Below are positions 28,095 through 36,772 of a stretch of 64,000 nt of DNA, piece by piece. This DNA comes from Limnohabitans sp. Jir72. Lineage in GTDB: Bacteria; Pseudomonadota; Gammaproteobacteria; Burkholderiales; Burkholderiaceae_C. Below the pieces are notes generated by a model. That model had not been told where the DNA came from. It did not search any database and saw only the letters and a list, made by a program, of their open reading frames with translations. The stretch spans positions 214,286-278,285 of the forward strand of contig NZ_NESC01000006.1 of assembly GCF_003063575.1 (NCBI RefSeq), read 5' to 3'. The position numbers and the translations under genes are program-made. Position 1 is the stretch's first letter. Each line of letters starts with the position of its first letter.

Positions 28095-29306
28095 ATGGTT
28101 GACCGTTCGCAATTTGACGATTTGCATCTGGAAACCTTGGCCGTGCGTGCCGCCGTGCCGCCCAGCCAGTATGGCGAAAACTCCGAAGCCCTGTACCTGA
28201 CCAGTGGTTATGTGCAGCCCTCGGCCGAAGCCTCGGCACGTCGCTTCGCCGGTGAAGAAGAGGGCTACACCTATGGTCGCTCGGGCAACCCGACGGTCAG
28301 CAGTTTCGAGATGCGTTTGGCGGCGCTGGAAGGCACGGAGGCCTGCCTGGCCACTTCGTCAGGCATGTCGTCTGTGATGCTGATGTTGTTCAGCTTGCTC
28401 AAGTCGGGCGACCACGTGGTCTATTCGCAGTCGATGTTCGGCTCGACCATCAAGTTGATCGGCTCCGAGTTCGCGCGTTTTGGCGTGGAGTCCACCACCG
28501 TGCCGCAAACCGACCTGGCGGCCTGGAAAGCGGCGATCCGTCCCAACACCAAAATCCTGTTTGCCGAGACTCCAACCAATCCGCTGACCGAGGTGTGTGA
28601 CATTGCTGCCTTGGCCGATCTGGCGCACAACGCGGGCGCCCTGCTGGCTGTGGACAACTGCTTTGCCACGCCCATCTTGCAGCGCCCAGTGGCCATGGGG
28701 GCGGACATCATCATGCACTCGGGCACCAAGTACCTCGATGGCCAGGGCCGTGTCATGGCCGGTGCTTTGTGCGCGAGCGACAAGATGGTCAGGGAAAAGT
28801 TTCTGCCCGTCATGAAAAACGGTGGCATGGTGTTGTCGCCCTTCAATGCTTGGGTGGTGCTCAAAGGGCTGGAGACGCTGGACATCCGCATGCGGGCACA
28901 AAGCGCCCGCGCGCATGAGATGGCCCTTTGGCTTGAGCGTCACCCTGCTGTGGCGCGTGTCTATTACCCTGGCTTAGAAAGCCATCCGCAGTACGCTTTG
29001 TCGATGCAGCAGATGTCGGGCATGGGCGGTGCGGTGCTGTCCTTTGATGTGAAAGCGGGTGACCCGCAAACAGCCCGTGCACGGGCCTTCCATGTGCTCG
29101 ACAGTTTGAAAACCCTGTCGCTGTGCACCAACCTGGGCGACACCAAAACGTTGCTCACGCACCCGGCCAGCACTTCGCACGGCAAGCTCAGCGAAGACCA
29201 GCGCCAGGCCGCGGGCATCACGCAGGGCTTGATCCGCATGGCGGTGGGCTTGGAGCATGTGGCCGACATGCAGGCCGATCTGGCCCGAGGCCTCGAAACC
29301 CTTTGA
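28095..29306 (+). CDS. metZ: O-succinylhomoserine sulfhydrylase
   Basis: A 403-residue PLP enzyme of the Cys/Met-metabolism family. It makes homocysteine from O-succinylhomoserine and sulfide. The typical TLAVRAAVPPSQYGENSEAL N-terminus, YTYGRSGNPTV, the PLP lysine in MHSGTKYLDGQGRVMAG and the late THPASTSHGKLS are all present. It starts 8 bp after purF, as in other Burkholderiales, and is followed by a short hairpin before gltX. Cystathionine gamma-synthase is the alternative in this superfamily, but the N-terminus and the purF neighbour favour metZ. Confidence 0.93.
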   Translation: MVDRSQFDDLHLETLAVRAAVPPSQYGENSEALYLTSGYVQPSAEASARRFAGEEEGYTYGRSGNPTVSSFEMRLAALEGTEACLATSSGMSSVMLMLFSLLKSGDHVVYSQSMFGSTIKLIGSEFARFGVESTTVPQTDLAAWKAAIRPNTKILFAETPTNPLTEVCDIAALADLAHNAGALLAVDNCFATPILQRPVAMGADIIMHSGTKYLDGQGRVMAGALCASDKMVREKFLPVMKNGGMVLSPFNAWVVLKGLETLDIRMRAQSARAHEMALWLERHPAVARVYYPGLESHPQYALSMQQMSGMGGAVLSFDVKAGDPQTARARAFHVLDSLKTLSLCTNLGDTKTLLTHPASTSHGKLSEDQRQAAGITQGLIRMAVGLEHVADMQADLARGLETL

Positions 29307-29315
29307 TGTGTATTC

Positions 29316-29334
29316 AGGGCCCCGATGGGGCCCT
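29316..29334 (+). terminator. Short hairpin between metZ and gltX
   Basis: AGGGCCCC (29316-29323) and GGGGCCCT (29327-29334) pair perfectly around a 3-nt loop, followed by TCTTG. It is a compact but weakly U-tailed structure, 10 bp after the metZ stop. It may end or attenuate the folC-metZ transcript. Confidence 0.55.
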
Positions 29335-29349
29335 TCTTGAGTTGAAACC

Positions 29350-30762
29350 ATGACGAAAATCCGCACCCGCATCGCCCCGTCTCCCACGGGGTTTCTGCAT
29401 TTGGGCACTGCCCGCACCGCTTTGTATTCTTGGGCTTATGCCCGTCACTACGGCGGCGAGTTTGTGCTGCGCATCGAAGACACCGATGTGGCCCGCTCTA
29501 CGCAGGACTCGGTGGACCAAATTCTGGAGTCCATGCACTGGTTGGGCTTGGGCTACGATGAAGGCCCGATTTACCAAATGCAGCGCCTGGCGCGTTATCA
29601 GGCGGTGATCGACCAGATGCTGGCCGCGGGTACGGCCTACCGCTGCTACTGCACGCCCGAAGACCTGGAGGCGATGAAGGCTGCTCAGGAAGCGCGTGGC
29701 GAAAAGCGTTTGTATGACCGCACCTGGCGTCCCGCACCGGGCAAGGTTTTGCCGCCCATTCCTGCGGGCGTCAAGCCGGTGATCCGCTTTGCCAATCCGG
29801 TGGACAGCGTGGTGACTTGGGATGACCTGGTCAAAGGCCCGATCAGCATCAGCAACACCGAGATCGATGACCTGATCATCCAGCGTGCGCCTGAAGATGG
29901 TGCACCAGTGGGCACCTTAGGTGTGCCCACCTACAACTTTGCGGTGGTGATCGACGATTGGGACATGGCCATCAGTCACGTCTTCCGGGGCGATGAGCAC
30001 ATCAACAACACGCCGTGGCAGATCAACATGTACCGCGCTCTTGGCGCTGAGCTGCCACAGTTCGGTCACCTGCCTGTTATTTTGGGCGATGACGGTCAGA
30101 AACTGTCCAAACGTCGTGGCGCGGTGGCGGTCTCCAACTACGATGAAGCCGGTTACCTGCCTGAAGCCATGAACAATTACCTGGCCCGCCTGGGCTGGAG
30201 CCATGGGGATGACGAACTGTTCAGCCTCGATCAGATGGTGCAGTGGTTCGACGGCACCCATTTGTCCAAAAGCCCCGCGCAGTGGGATGCGGCCAAATTG
30301 GCCTGGGTCAATGCCCAGCACCTCAAAGGCATGGACGATGCCGCTTTGGCAGTCAAAGTTCAACCCTTCTTGGCCAAGCTCGGCGTGACAGCCGATGAAC
30401 GCCTGACCGCCATTTGCGGTTTGTTCAAAGACCGATGCGACACTTTGGTGGTGTTGGCCAAGTGGGTGAGTGCCTTTTATGCAGAAGTTGTGCCCAACCC
30501 GGAAGAAAAAGCCCAGCATGTGACCGACGCGGTCAAACCGGCCTTGGCATTGCTTGCTGAAAAGTTGGCTGTGTGCGCATGGGACAAGGCGTCGATTTCA
30601 GCCGCGATCAAGGACGTGTTGGCGGCAACGGGCCTCAAAATGCCGCAGATCGCCATGCCGGTGCGTGTGCTGGTAATGGGCACTGCACAGACACCTTCTT
30701 TGGATGCTGTACTTTCTTTGAATAAACGCGAAAAAATTCTCGCCAGTTTGCAAAATGCCTAA
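29350..30762 (+). CDS. gltX: Glutamyl-tRNA synthetase
   Basis: A 470-residue class I synthetase that charges tRNA-Glu. The HIGH-type motif is in [17 protein letters not shown] (residues 9-25) and the KMSKS-type loop is KLSKR (251-255). [11 protein letters not shown] and the catalytic-domain segment [20 protein letters not shown] are standard, as is the helical anticodon-binding half. A four-cysteine zinc region of some GluRSs is only partly visible (YRCYCTPE). The promoter of the downstream tRNA operon, which includes tRNA-Glu, overlaps the 3' end of this gene. Confidence 0.97.
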   Translation: MTKIRTRIAPSPTGFLHLGTARTALYSWAYARHYGGEFVLRIEDTDVARSTQDSVDQILESMHWLGLGYDEGPIYQMQRLARYQAVIDQMLAAGTAYRCYCTPEDLEAMKAAQEARGEKRLYDRTWRPAPGKVLPPIPAGVKPVIRFANPVDSVVTWDDLVKGPISISNTEIDDLIIQRAPEDGAPVGTLGVPTYNFAVVIDDWDMAISHVFRGDEHINNTPWQINMYRALGAELPQFGHLPVILGDDGQKLSKRRGAVAVSNYDEAGYLPEAMNNYLARLGWSHGDDELFSLDQMVQWFDGTHLSKSPAQWDAAKLAWVNAQHLKGMDDAALAVKVQPFLAKLGVTADERLTAICGLFKDRCDTLVVLAKWVSAFYAEVVPNPEEKAQHVTDAVKPALALLAEKLAVCAWDKASISAAIKDVLAATGLKMPQIAMPVRVLVMGTAQTPSLDAVLSLNKREKILASLQNA

Positions 30763-30777
30763 AAACCTGTCTATAAT
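30748..30777 (+). promoter_or_regulatory. Promoter of the tRNA operon
   Basis: A -35 box TTGCAA (30748-30753) and a perfect -10 box TATAAT (30772-30777) are separated by 18 bp. The -35 box lies within the last gltX codons. Transcription would begin near 30785, about 55 nt before the first tRNA. Confidence 0.75.
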
Positions 30778-30838
30778 TCAAGTCTCGACACCAACGAGGC
30801 ATAACAAATAAGCAGAAACGCTAAAATGTTGTACCAAA

Positions 30839-30914
<76 letters not shown>

Positions 30915-30952
30915 AAGTGTCGAGAAGATTCGCAAGAATCAGTCCAGGTTAT

Positions 30953-31028
30953 GACCCTATCGTCTAGAGGCCTAGGACATCACCCTTTCACGGTGAGTAC
31001 CGGGGTTCGAATCCCCGTAGGGTCGCCA
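30953..31028 (+). tRNA. tRNA-Glu (anticodon TTC)
   Basis: A 76-nt tRNA with acceptor GACCCTA/TAGGGTC, an encoded CCA, the D-arm CGTCTAGAGGCCTAGGAC and anticodon loop CCTTTCACG carrying TTC. The T-loop is GGTTCGAATCC. It is the second gene of the operon and lies downstream of gltX, the synthetase that charges it. Confidence 0.97.
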
Positions 31029-31077
31029 AGTTTGTAGCACTTGGCTTCAACACAAGTTGAAGCAAAGCTATCTACCA

Positions 31078-31154
31078 GGAGTGGTAGTTCAGTTGGTTAG
31101 AATACCGGCCTGTCACGCCGGGGGTCGCGGGTTCGAGTCCCGTCCACTCCGCCA
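31078..31154 (+). tRNA. tRNA-Asp (anticodon GTC)
   Basis: A 77-nt tRNA with acceptor GGAGTGG/CCACTCC, encoded CCA, D-loop AGTTCAGTTGGTTAGAAT, anticodon loop CTGTCACG carrying GTC, and T-loop GGTTCGAGTCC. It is the last gene of the operon and is followed by a strong terminator. Confidence 0.97.
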
Positions 31155-31163
31155 TAAAGATAA

Positions 31164-31198
31164 ACCCCTGTTAATCTATGATTAACAGGGGTTTTTTC
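31164..31198 (+). terminator. Rho-independent terminator of the tRNA operon
   Basis: CCCCTGTTAAT (31165-31175) pairs perfectly with ATTAACAGGGG (31181-31191) around a 5-nt loop and runs directly into TTTTTTC. This is a strong intrinsic terminator 10 bp after tRNA-Asp. Confidence 0.95.
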
Positions 31199-31200
31199 TT

Positions 31201-31497
31201 GACGATTTCAGGAATTGATCTCGGATGAATTTTTTTCGTATTCAGCGCGTGTTTGAGTCCTACGGTGTCCAGCGACCACAGCACTCACATTTTTCAGGCT
31301 GAGGCGGCAGCTCATTGCCCACAAGTTTTGCAGAAAGTTGCGTTGCAACTTCGCTCGAGAAACGACAAAGGCTTCGTTCGCAAGATGGCTAAGTGATTGT
31401 TTTAGTGGGTGAAGGCAATGTTTGTGACTGTATCCGTGATAAAAAGGCTTGGCATCGTTGCATGCAAAGTACAAGTACTGAGGCTCGGTACTCACCA
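31201..31497. other. Stretch without an assigned gene
   Basis: Between the tRNA terminator and the HTH-receiver regulator gene no gene is supported. A minus-strand frame continues through it (ending near 31208), but its upper part is the shadow of the regulator gene and it has no separate start signal. Base composition is like the neighbouring genes. Confidence 0.4.
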
Positions 31498-32118
31498 TCA
31501 GGAAGCATGCAGTTCTACTTGGCGGCCTGCGATCAGGGCAGTGAAAAAGCCATTGAACCATTGCATGTTGACTGGTTTGGCCATGAAAATAGTACCTTCT
31601 GGCAGACCGCCCCGCGCGGCAATGTCTTCTTGAGACAAAGCAGAAATCACCAAACAAGTCATGCGGTTGAATTGAGGGGTGTGCCGGATCGTGCGCAGAA
31701 GTTCAAAACCATCCACTCCAGGCATGTTCAGATCTGCGATCAGCACATCAGGCTGGATACTGGCCATGTCGATGAGGGCCTCCAAGCCTGAGGACATCGC
31801 GGTGCAATCAACAGGCGTTTCACAGCGATTGCAGAAATCTTTGAGCATGTCACGTGTGACCGCATCGTCTTCTACCAGCAATACTTTCAGTCTGCCTTCC
31901 CGGCTTTCGTTGGGCGACATCAGCATATTGTGTTTGCGCTGATACTCCCGAATCGAAGGCATGGAGATGCGCCTGTGTCCGCCTTGGGTCTTCCATGCTT
32001 GAAGCTCATTTTTTTCGACCAAGGTCTGAATGGTTCCCACTGACAGTCCAAGCAGTTTGGCTGCATAGGTTGTGCCACAGTAGTCTTGCAGGGTGTCGTG
32101 TGGTAGGTGTGTTTGCAT
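31498..32118 (-). CDS. Response regulator with N-terminal excisionase-type HTH and C-terminal receiver domain
   Basis: A 206-residue protein with reversed domain order. The N-terminal 60 residues form a MerR/excisionase-like winged HTH (YAAKLLGLSVGTIQTLVEKN, WKTQGGHRRISMPSIREY). The C-terminal two thirds are a CheY-like receiver (LKVLLVEDDAVTRDMLKDF, phospho-acceptor aspartate in DVLIADLNMPGVDG, and the late lysine in FMAKPVN). Most regulators place the receiver first. No kinase gene is adjacent. It may bind DNA like an Xis-type protein, with activity set by phosphorylation; that is inference. The ATG at 32118 opens a well-formed HTH, so the start is secure. The divergent neighbour is an acyl-CoA ligase gene. 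Confidence 0.87.
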   Translation of the reverse strand: MQTHLPHDTLQDYCGTTYAAKLLGLSVGTIQTLVEKNELQAWKTQGGHRRISMPSIREYQRKHNMLMSPNESREGRLKVLLVEDDAVTRDMLKDFCNRCETPVDCTAMSSGLEALIDMASIQPDVLIADLNMPGVDGFELLRTIRHTPQFNRMTCLVISALSQEDIAARGGLPEGTIFMAKPVNMQWFNGFFTALIAGRQVELHAS

Positions 32119-32321
32119 GGGCCTATTTTAATGATAAAAATGGCAAATGGAATACTAAATATTTCCAATGATGGGTATTTGAGTCAAAATAAAACAAAAT
32201 GAAACAAAAAAGACATCCACTTGCCTGAATAGAGTTTCTATGGTCTCGCCCGCGACAAAGTTTTGCGGGCCCAGCGCATGGTCGGCGTTTAACATGTCTT
32301 CTACCCATCAGGAGATTGTTG

Positions 32322-34040
32322 ATGTCCGCCCATGACGCTGTATGGCCTGCGCGCCTACCCGCCAAAATCACGCCGCCCGCCACATCCTTGTGGATGAATC
32401 TGGCCATCAGTGCGCTGCGTTACCCTGATAAACCCGCATTGGTTTATCTGGGCACGGTCATCACATACCGCCAGTTGTTGAGCGAGGCAGAAAAAATGGC
32501 GTCTGCCTTGGCGGTGTTGGGTGTGCAAGCGGGCGATCGCGTGGTGCTCAACATGCAAAATTGTCCACAACTGGTGATCACACATTTCGCCATATTGCGA
32601 CTCGATGCGGTGGTGGTGCCCGTCAACCCGATGAACAAGGCAGAAGAACTCAAACACTACATCACTGACCCCGATACTTGTGTAGCCGTGACCACTGCTG
32701 ATTTGGCACCAGATCTGGCGCAGGCCAGCAATGCGTTGCCTGCACAACAACAATTGAAACACTTGGTGGTTACCCAATTTTCTGACGTGTTTGAGCCTGA
32801 AGCGCTCACGCCACAAGATTTGCCAGAGGCTTGGCGCGCATGGTTGATGCCTATTCGTGATTTGCCGGTATTGGTTTCGGGTCAAGCGCACGCATGGCAA
32901 ACCTTGATGCGCATGGATTTGGCAACAACATTACCGCCAGTCAAAGCCGGGCCTGATGATTTGGCAGTGCTGCCTTACACCAGTGGCACAACGGGCCTGC
33001 CCAAGGGGTGTATGCACACGCATGGCACGATCATGCACAACGCCATGGCCAGTGGTTTGTGGGGTAACGGCACACCTGAAAACGTGACCTTGTGTGTGGT
33101 TCCTATGTTTCACATCACAGGCATGGTCAGTGTGATGCACGCCAGCATATTCTTGGGTGCCAGTCTGGTCATCATGCCTCGGTGGGACCGTGATGCGGCT
33201 GGTCATTTGATTTCCAAATGGGGCGTCACGCACTGGACCAATATTCCGACCATGGTCATCGATTTGTTGGGCAGTTCGAATTTACAAAATTACGATCTGA
33301 CCAGTCTGACCTATATAGGCGGGGGTGGCGCAGCCATGCCCGAGGCTGTGGCACAACGTCTGCTGGACCAGTTTGGGCTGCGTTATGTTGAAGGCTATGG
33401 CCTGACAGAAACCGCAGCCCCCTCTCACACCAATCCGCCTGATGCGCCCAAGAAGCAATGCCTCGGCATTCCGTTCATGAGCGTGACATCGCGTATCGTG
33501 GACCCCGAAACCTTGGTTGAGTTGCCAGTTGGTGAGTCTGGTGAGATTGTCACCAGTGGGCCCCAAGTCTTCAAGGGCTATTGGAAGCGACCAGATGCCA
33601 CCGCGAGTGCATTTTTCGAACGTGATGGTTTGTCGTTCTTTCGAACCGGCGACATGGGGCGAGTGGACGAAGAGGGATATTTCTTCATGACCGACCGCTT
33701 GAAGCGCATGATCAACGCCAGCGGTTTCAAAGTCTGGCCTGCCGAGGTCGAGGCGCTGATGTTCCGACACCCGGCCATTCAGGAGGCCTGCATCATCGCC
33801 ACGCGAGACGCATACCGGGGCGAGTCCGTCAAGGCGGTCGTGGTTTTGCGCCAAGACCACAAGGGCCAAATCACAGAGCAAGACATCATCGACTGGTGTC
33901 GTGAGAACATGGCGGTTTACAAAATGCCCCGCGCGGTGAGTTTTGTCGATGCACTGCCAAAAAGCGGTAGCGGAAAAGTCATGTGGCGGGCGCTCCAAGA
34001 GGCTGAAATGGCCATTTTGGACCCACAAACCAAAGCTTGA
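32322..34040 (+). CDS. AMP-dependent acyl-CoA synthetase (long-chain fatty-acid-CoA ligase type)
   Basis: A 572-residue adenylate-forming enzyme. The P-loop YTSGTTGLPKGCMHTHGT, the A5 motif YGLTET, the A8 hinge region FRTGDMGRVDEEGYFFMTDR and the A10 lysine in LPKSGSGKVMWR are intact, so it should be active. The substrate may be a medium/long-chain or aromatic acid. The ATG at 32322 has AGGAG 7 nt upstream, which decides against a TTG start 6 bp earlier. It is followed 34 bp later by an LLM-type monooxygenase gene, possibly co-transcribed. A divergent HTH-receiver regulator lies upstream and could control it. Confidence 0.9.
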   Translation: MSAHDAVWPARLPAKITPPATSLWMNLAISALRYPDKPALVYLGTVITYRQLLSEAEKMASALAVLGVQAGDRVVLNMQNCPQLVITHFAILRLDAVVVPVNPMNKAEELKHYITDPDTCVAVTTADLAPDLAQASNALPAQQQLKHLVVTQFSDVFEPEALTPQDLPEAWRAWLMPIRDLPVLVSGQAHAWQTLMRMDLATTLPPVKAGPDDLAVLPYTSGTTGLPKGCMHTHGTIMHNAMASGLWGNGTPENVTLCVVPMFHITGMVSVMHASIFLGASLVIMPRWDRDAAGHLISKWGVTHWTNIPTMVIDLLGSSNLQNYDLTSLTYIGGGGAAMPEAVAQRLLDQFGLRYVEGYGLTETAAPSHTNPPDAPKKQCLGIPFMSVTSRIVDPETLVELPVGESGEIVTSGPQVFKGYWKRPDATASAFFERDGLSFFRTGDMGRVDEEGYFFMTDRLKRMINASGFKVWPAEVEALMFRHPAIQEACIIATRDAYRGESVKAVVVLRQDHKGQITEQDIIDWCRENMAVYKMPRAVSFVDALPKSGSGKVMWRALQEAEMAILDPQTKA

Positions 34041-34074
34041 GTGAAGTCCTCAGTCAGATTGGAATCCCGCGCGA

Positions 34075-35094
34075 ATGAGCCTGAAACTTTCCATCCTCGA
34101 CCAGTCTGCTGCCGCCTCCGGACGTGGGCAGGACGAGACCATTCGCCAAACGCTGGCGCTGGCCCAGCAAGCTGAGGCCTGGGGCTACCACCGCTTTTGG
34201 GTGAGCGAGCACCATAGCCACCCCAGCATCGTGGGCACGTCGCCTGAGGTCTTGATGGCCGCCATTGCGGCGCGCACGCAGCGCATCCGCTTGGGCAGCG
34301 CGGGCGTGATGCTGCCGCATTACTCGGCGCTCAAGGTGGCCGAGCAGTTTCGCGTGCTCGATGCCCTGGCCCCGGGCCGCATCGATTTGGGCGTGGGCCG
34401 TGCGCCGGGCAGCGATGGACGCACAGCCCAGCTGCTCAACCCCGACCGCAACGCCTCGGAGCGTTTTCCGCAGCAAGTGATGGAACTGCAAGCCTGGGTC
34501 AAGGGCCAGAACCTGCCGCCCAGTCACCCCGGGCACAACGTGTACGCCTATCCGCAGTCGCACACTTCGCCCGACGTCTGGATGTTGGGCAGTTCTGACT
34601 ATGGCGCTCAGCTGGCAGCGCATCTGGGGCTGCCTTATGCGTTTGCCTACTTCATCACCGACGGTCAGGGCGCTGACGAAGCGCTGCAGATTTACCGCGA
34701 GACCTTCCGCCCCAGTGCGAGTCTGGCCAGGCCTTATGCGGCTCTGTGCGTGTGGGCGTTGGCCGCGGACACCGACGAAGAAGCGCTGCGGCTGTTTGAA
34801 AGTCGTGCCCGCTGGAAGATGGACCGCAACCTGGGCCGCATCGGCGCGCTCTTGCCACCCGAAGAAGCGTCGCGCGATTACAGCCCGGCAGAGCAGTTTG
34901 CGTTGCAGCGACTGCGCGAAGGGGCGCTGATCGGCTCGGCCGCCACCGTCGGCCGCAAGCTGCGCCAACTGGCCGCACGCCTGGAAGTTGATGAACTGGT
35001 GGTCATCACTTGGACACATGACCCTGCCGCCCAAATGCGTTCTTACGAGCTGCTCGCCCAAGAATTTGCATTGACGGCAAACTCTTCGCTTTGA
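34075..35094 (+). CDS. LLM-class flavin-dependent oxidoreductase (luciferase-like)
   Basis: A 339-residue bacterial-luciferase-like TIM-barrel monooxygenase. Visible are SILDQSAAASG at the start, WGYHRFWVSEHHSHPSIVGT, IRLGSAGVMLPHYSALKVAEQF, and RIDLGVGRAPGSDG, which form the flavin site of the MsnO8/YhbW-like branch. It needs a reduced flavin supplied by a separate reductase; none is nearby. The substrate is unknown. It precedes the MetE-C-like methyltransferase gene by 24 bp. The co-orientation suggests a joint transcript, but a functional link is speculative. Confidence 0.87.
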   Translation: MSLKLSILDQSAAASGRGQDETIRQTLALAQQAEAWGYHRFWVSEHHSHPSIVGTSPEVLMAAIAARTQRIRLGSAGVMLPHYSALKVAEQFRVLDALAPGRIDLGVGRAPGSDGRTAQLLNPDRNASERFPQQVMELQAWVKGQNLPPSHPGHNVYAYPQSHTSPDVWMLGSSDYGAQLAAHLGLPYAFAYFITDGQGADEALQIYRETFRPSASLARPYAALCVWALAADTDEEALRLFESRARWKMDRNLGRIGALLPPEEASRDYSPAEQFALQRLREGALIGSAATVGRKLRQLAARLEVDELVVITWTHDPAAQMRSYELLAQEFALTANSSL

Positions 35095-35118
35095 ATTTTT
35101 AACCCAAGGATTTTTGAC

Positions 35119-36138
35119 ATGTTCACCACCGCAATCGCAGGCAGTTTGCCCAAACCGGCTTGGCTGGCCGAAACCGAAAAACTGTGGCCCCAGTGGACCA
35201 CCCAAGGCCCTGAGCTGCAACAAGCCAAGGCCGACGCCACGCTGCTGTGGATCAAGGCCCAGGAAGACGCAGGTCTGGACGTGATCGGTGACGGCGAACA
35301 AGCCCGCCAGCACTTTGTGCACGGCTTTGTCGAGCAGGTCGAGGGCATCGACTTTGTGAACAAAGTCACCATGGGCATCCGCAACAACCGCTACGACGCG
35401 CAGGTGCCGCAAGTCATCGCACCCCTGCGCCTCAAAGGCCGTGTGCACGCTTTCGAAGCCCAGTTGGCCCGCGCCCACACGAAGAAAAAACTCAAATTCA
35501 CCTTGCCCGGCCCCATGACCATCGTGGACACCGTGGCCGACCGCTTTTACGGCGACAAGGTCAAGATGGCCATGGCCTTTGCCGAACTGCTCAACCAGGA
35601 AGCGCTGGCGCTGCAAGCCGATGGCGTGGACATCATCCAGTTTGACGAACCGGCCTTCAACGTCTACATGGACGACGCCGCCGATTGGGGCGTCAAGGCG
35701 CTGGAGGTGGCCGCGCGGGGCCTGACCTGCACCACGGCTGTCCACATTTGCTATGGCTATGGCATCGAGGCCAACAACAAGTGGAAAGAAACCCTGGGCC
35801 ACGAGTGGCGTCAGTACGAAAAGGTGTTCCCGGCTTTGGCCAAGAGCAGCATCCAGCAAGTCAGCCTGGAGTGCATGCACTCGCATGTGCCGATGGAGAT
35901 GATGAAGCTGCTGGAGGGCAAGGACGTGATGGTGGGCGTGATCGATGTGGCCAACCCCGTCATCGAAACGCCCGAAGAAATCGCCGACACGATTGGCCGC
36001 GCCTTGCAGTTCGTGCCCAAGAACCGCTTGATTGCTTGCACCAATTGCGGCCTGGCCCCGATGAGCCGCGCCGTGGCCGAGGCCAAACTCAAGGCCCTGG
36101 CCGAGGGTGCCAAGCTGGCGAGTCAGCGCTACGCCTGA
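35119..36138 (+). CDS. MetE C-terminal-like methyltransferase (short, core methionine synthase type)
   Basis: A 339-residue protein covering only the catalytic C-terminal half of cobalamin-independent methionine synthase. It has TAIAGSLPKPAWL, VIGDGEQARQHFVHGF and TLPGPMTIVDTVAD. The IIQFDEPAFNVY acidic segment follows, then the zinc-site elements HICYGYG, LECMHSHVP and the late CTNCGLAPMS. The N-terminal folate-binding half of MetE is absent. Such core-MetE proteins are known families of folate-independent or partner-dependent methionine synthases (the MesA-MesD families) or related methyltransferases. The partner MesX (DUF1852) needed by MesD is not found next to it. Its stop overlaps the convergent hemerythrin gene by 10 bp. 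Confidence 0.88.
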   Translation: MFTTAIAGSLPKPAWLAETEKLWPQWTTQGPELQQAKADATLLWIKAQEDAGLDVIGDGEQARQHFVHGFVEQVEGIDFVNKVTMGIRNNRYDAQVPQVIAPLRLKGRVHAFEAQLARAHTKKKLKFTLPGPMTIVDTVADRFYGDKVKMAMAFAELLNQEALALQADGVDIIQFDEPAFNVYMDDAADWGVKALEVAARGLTCTTAVHICYGYGIEANNKWKETLGHEWRQYEKVFPALAKSSIQQVSLECMHSHVPMEMMKLLEGKDVMVGVIDVANPVIETPEEIADTIGRALQFVPKNRLIACTNCGLAPMSRAVAEAKLKALAEGAKLASQRYA

Positions 36139-36593
36139 GGTGATGCCCGGCCTTGCGCCGCTAGGGCGATGTCGTCGGGCATGCTGAGCACGCCGGTGGC
36201 GGGGTCGTAGCCGGTTTTGCGCAAGTGCAGGGCCAGCGCGGCATCCATCGATTGCGAATGGTTGGCGAACCATTGACCCAGTTCGCCGGCCATTTGGCGC
36301 ACCGTGGCCAAATCGCCCGCCTCACCGGCCGCCAGCCCTTCGCTCATGACTTGCAGCACCACTTTGTGCTGCGTGCTGTGAACGGGGCCAGATGAAAATC
36401 GGGTGGCGTTCATCCACCGGTCTTCGCGTTCAAAAATTAGCGCCGTGTGCGTGAACAGATCGCGCCAGCGATCGACCAAAGAGGTGTCGCGGGCTTCATG
36501 GGCCAAATCCAGCAGTTCCACCAAGCGTTGATGTCCGTCATCGATGGCGGGCATGTCCAGCGACAGGGCAGCGCTCCATTGCAGGCGGGTCAT
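36129..36593 (-). CDS. Bacteriohemerythrin-like protein
   Basis: A 154-residue four-helix hemerythrin-domain protein, which in active members binds oxygen at a di-iron site. H21 (DDGHQ), H72 and H76 (VHSTQHK), and H112 with D116 (ANHSQSMD) occupy the usual ligand positions. In the second helix, H49 and E57 flank the usual H-x-x-x-E spacing, and the expected histidine position four before E57 is isoleucine. Iron binding may therefore be altered or partial. It ends with a short non-conserved tail. The gene is convergent with and overlaps the MetE-like gene by 10 bp. A function in oxygen sensing or iron handling is possible. Confidence 0.8.
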   Translation of the reverse strand: MTRLQWSAALSLDMPAIDDGHQRLVELLDLAHEARDTSLVDRWRDLFTHTALIFEREDRWMNATRFSSGPVHSTQHKVVLQVMSEGLAAGEAGDLATVRQMAGELGQWFANHSQSMDAALALHLRKTGYDPATGVLSMPDDIALAAQGRASPQA

Positions 36594-36772
36594 GGTTTTC
36601 TCCAGTGCAGCCGGATGCGACCGCTTGCGAGAGAGCTTAAATTTGGACGACCCTGTATTGCTTGATCCACATCAGCCATATCCATGAAAGCCCCTTCATT
36701 CGGCCTTGCTCGTGGTCAAGCTTGTTGGGGGCGTTATGCTTACAGTCTTTGCCTGATTGCCCGGACGTTTTC

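Noticed and set aside
31208..31657. A minus-strand frame overlapping the end of the HTH-receiver gene
   Set aside because: It is mostly a shadow of that gene, and the last part has no start or ribosome site of its own.
34054..36273. A 739-codon minus-strand open frame opposite the LLM and MetE-like genes
   Set aside because: Same reason: a shadow frame of two well-conserved plus-strand genes, without domain signatures.
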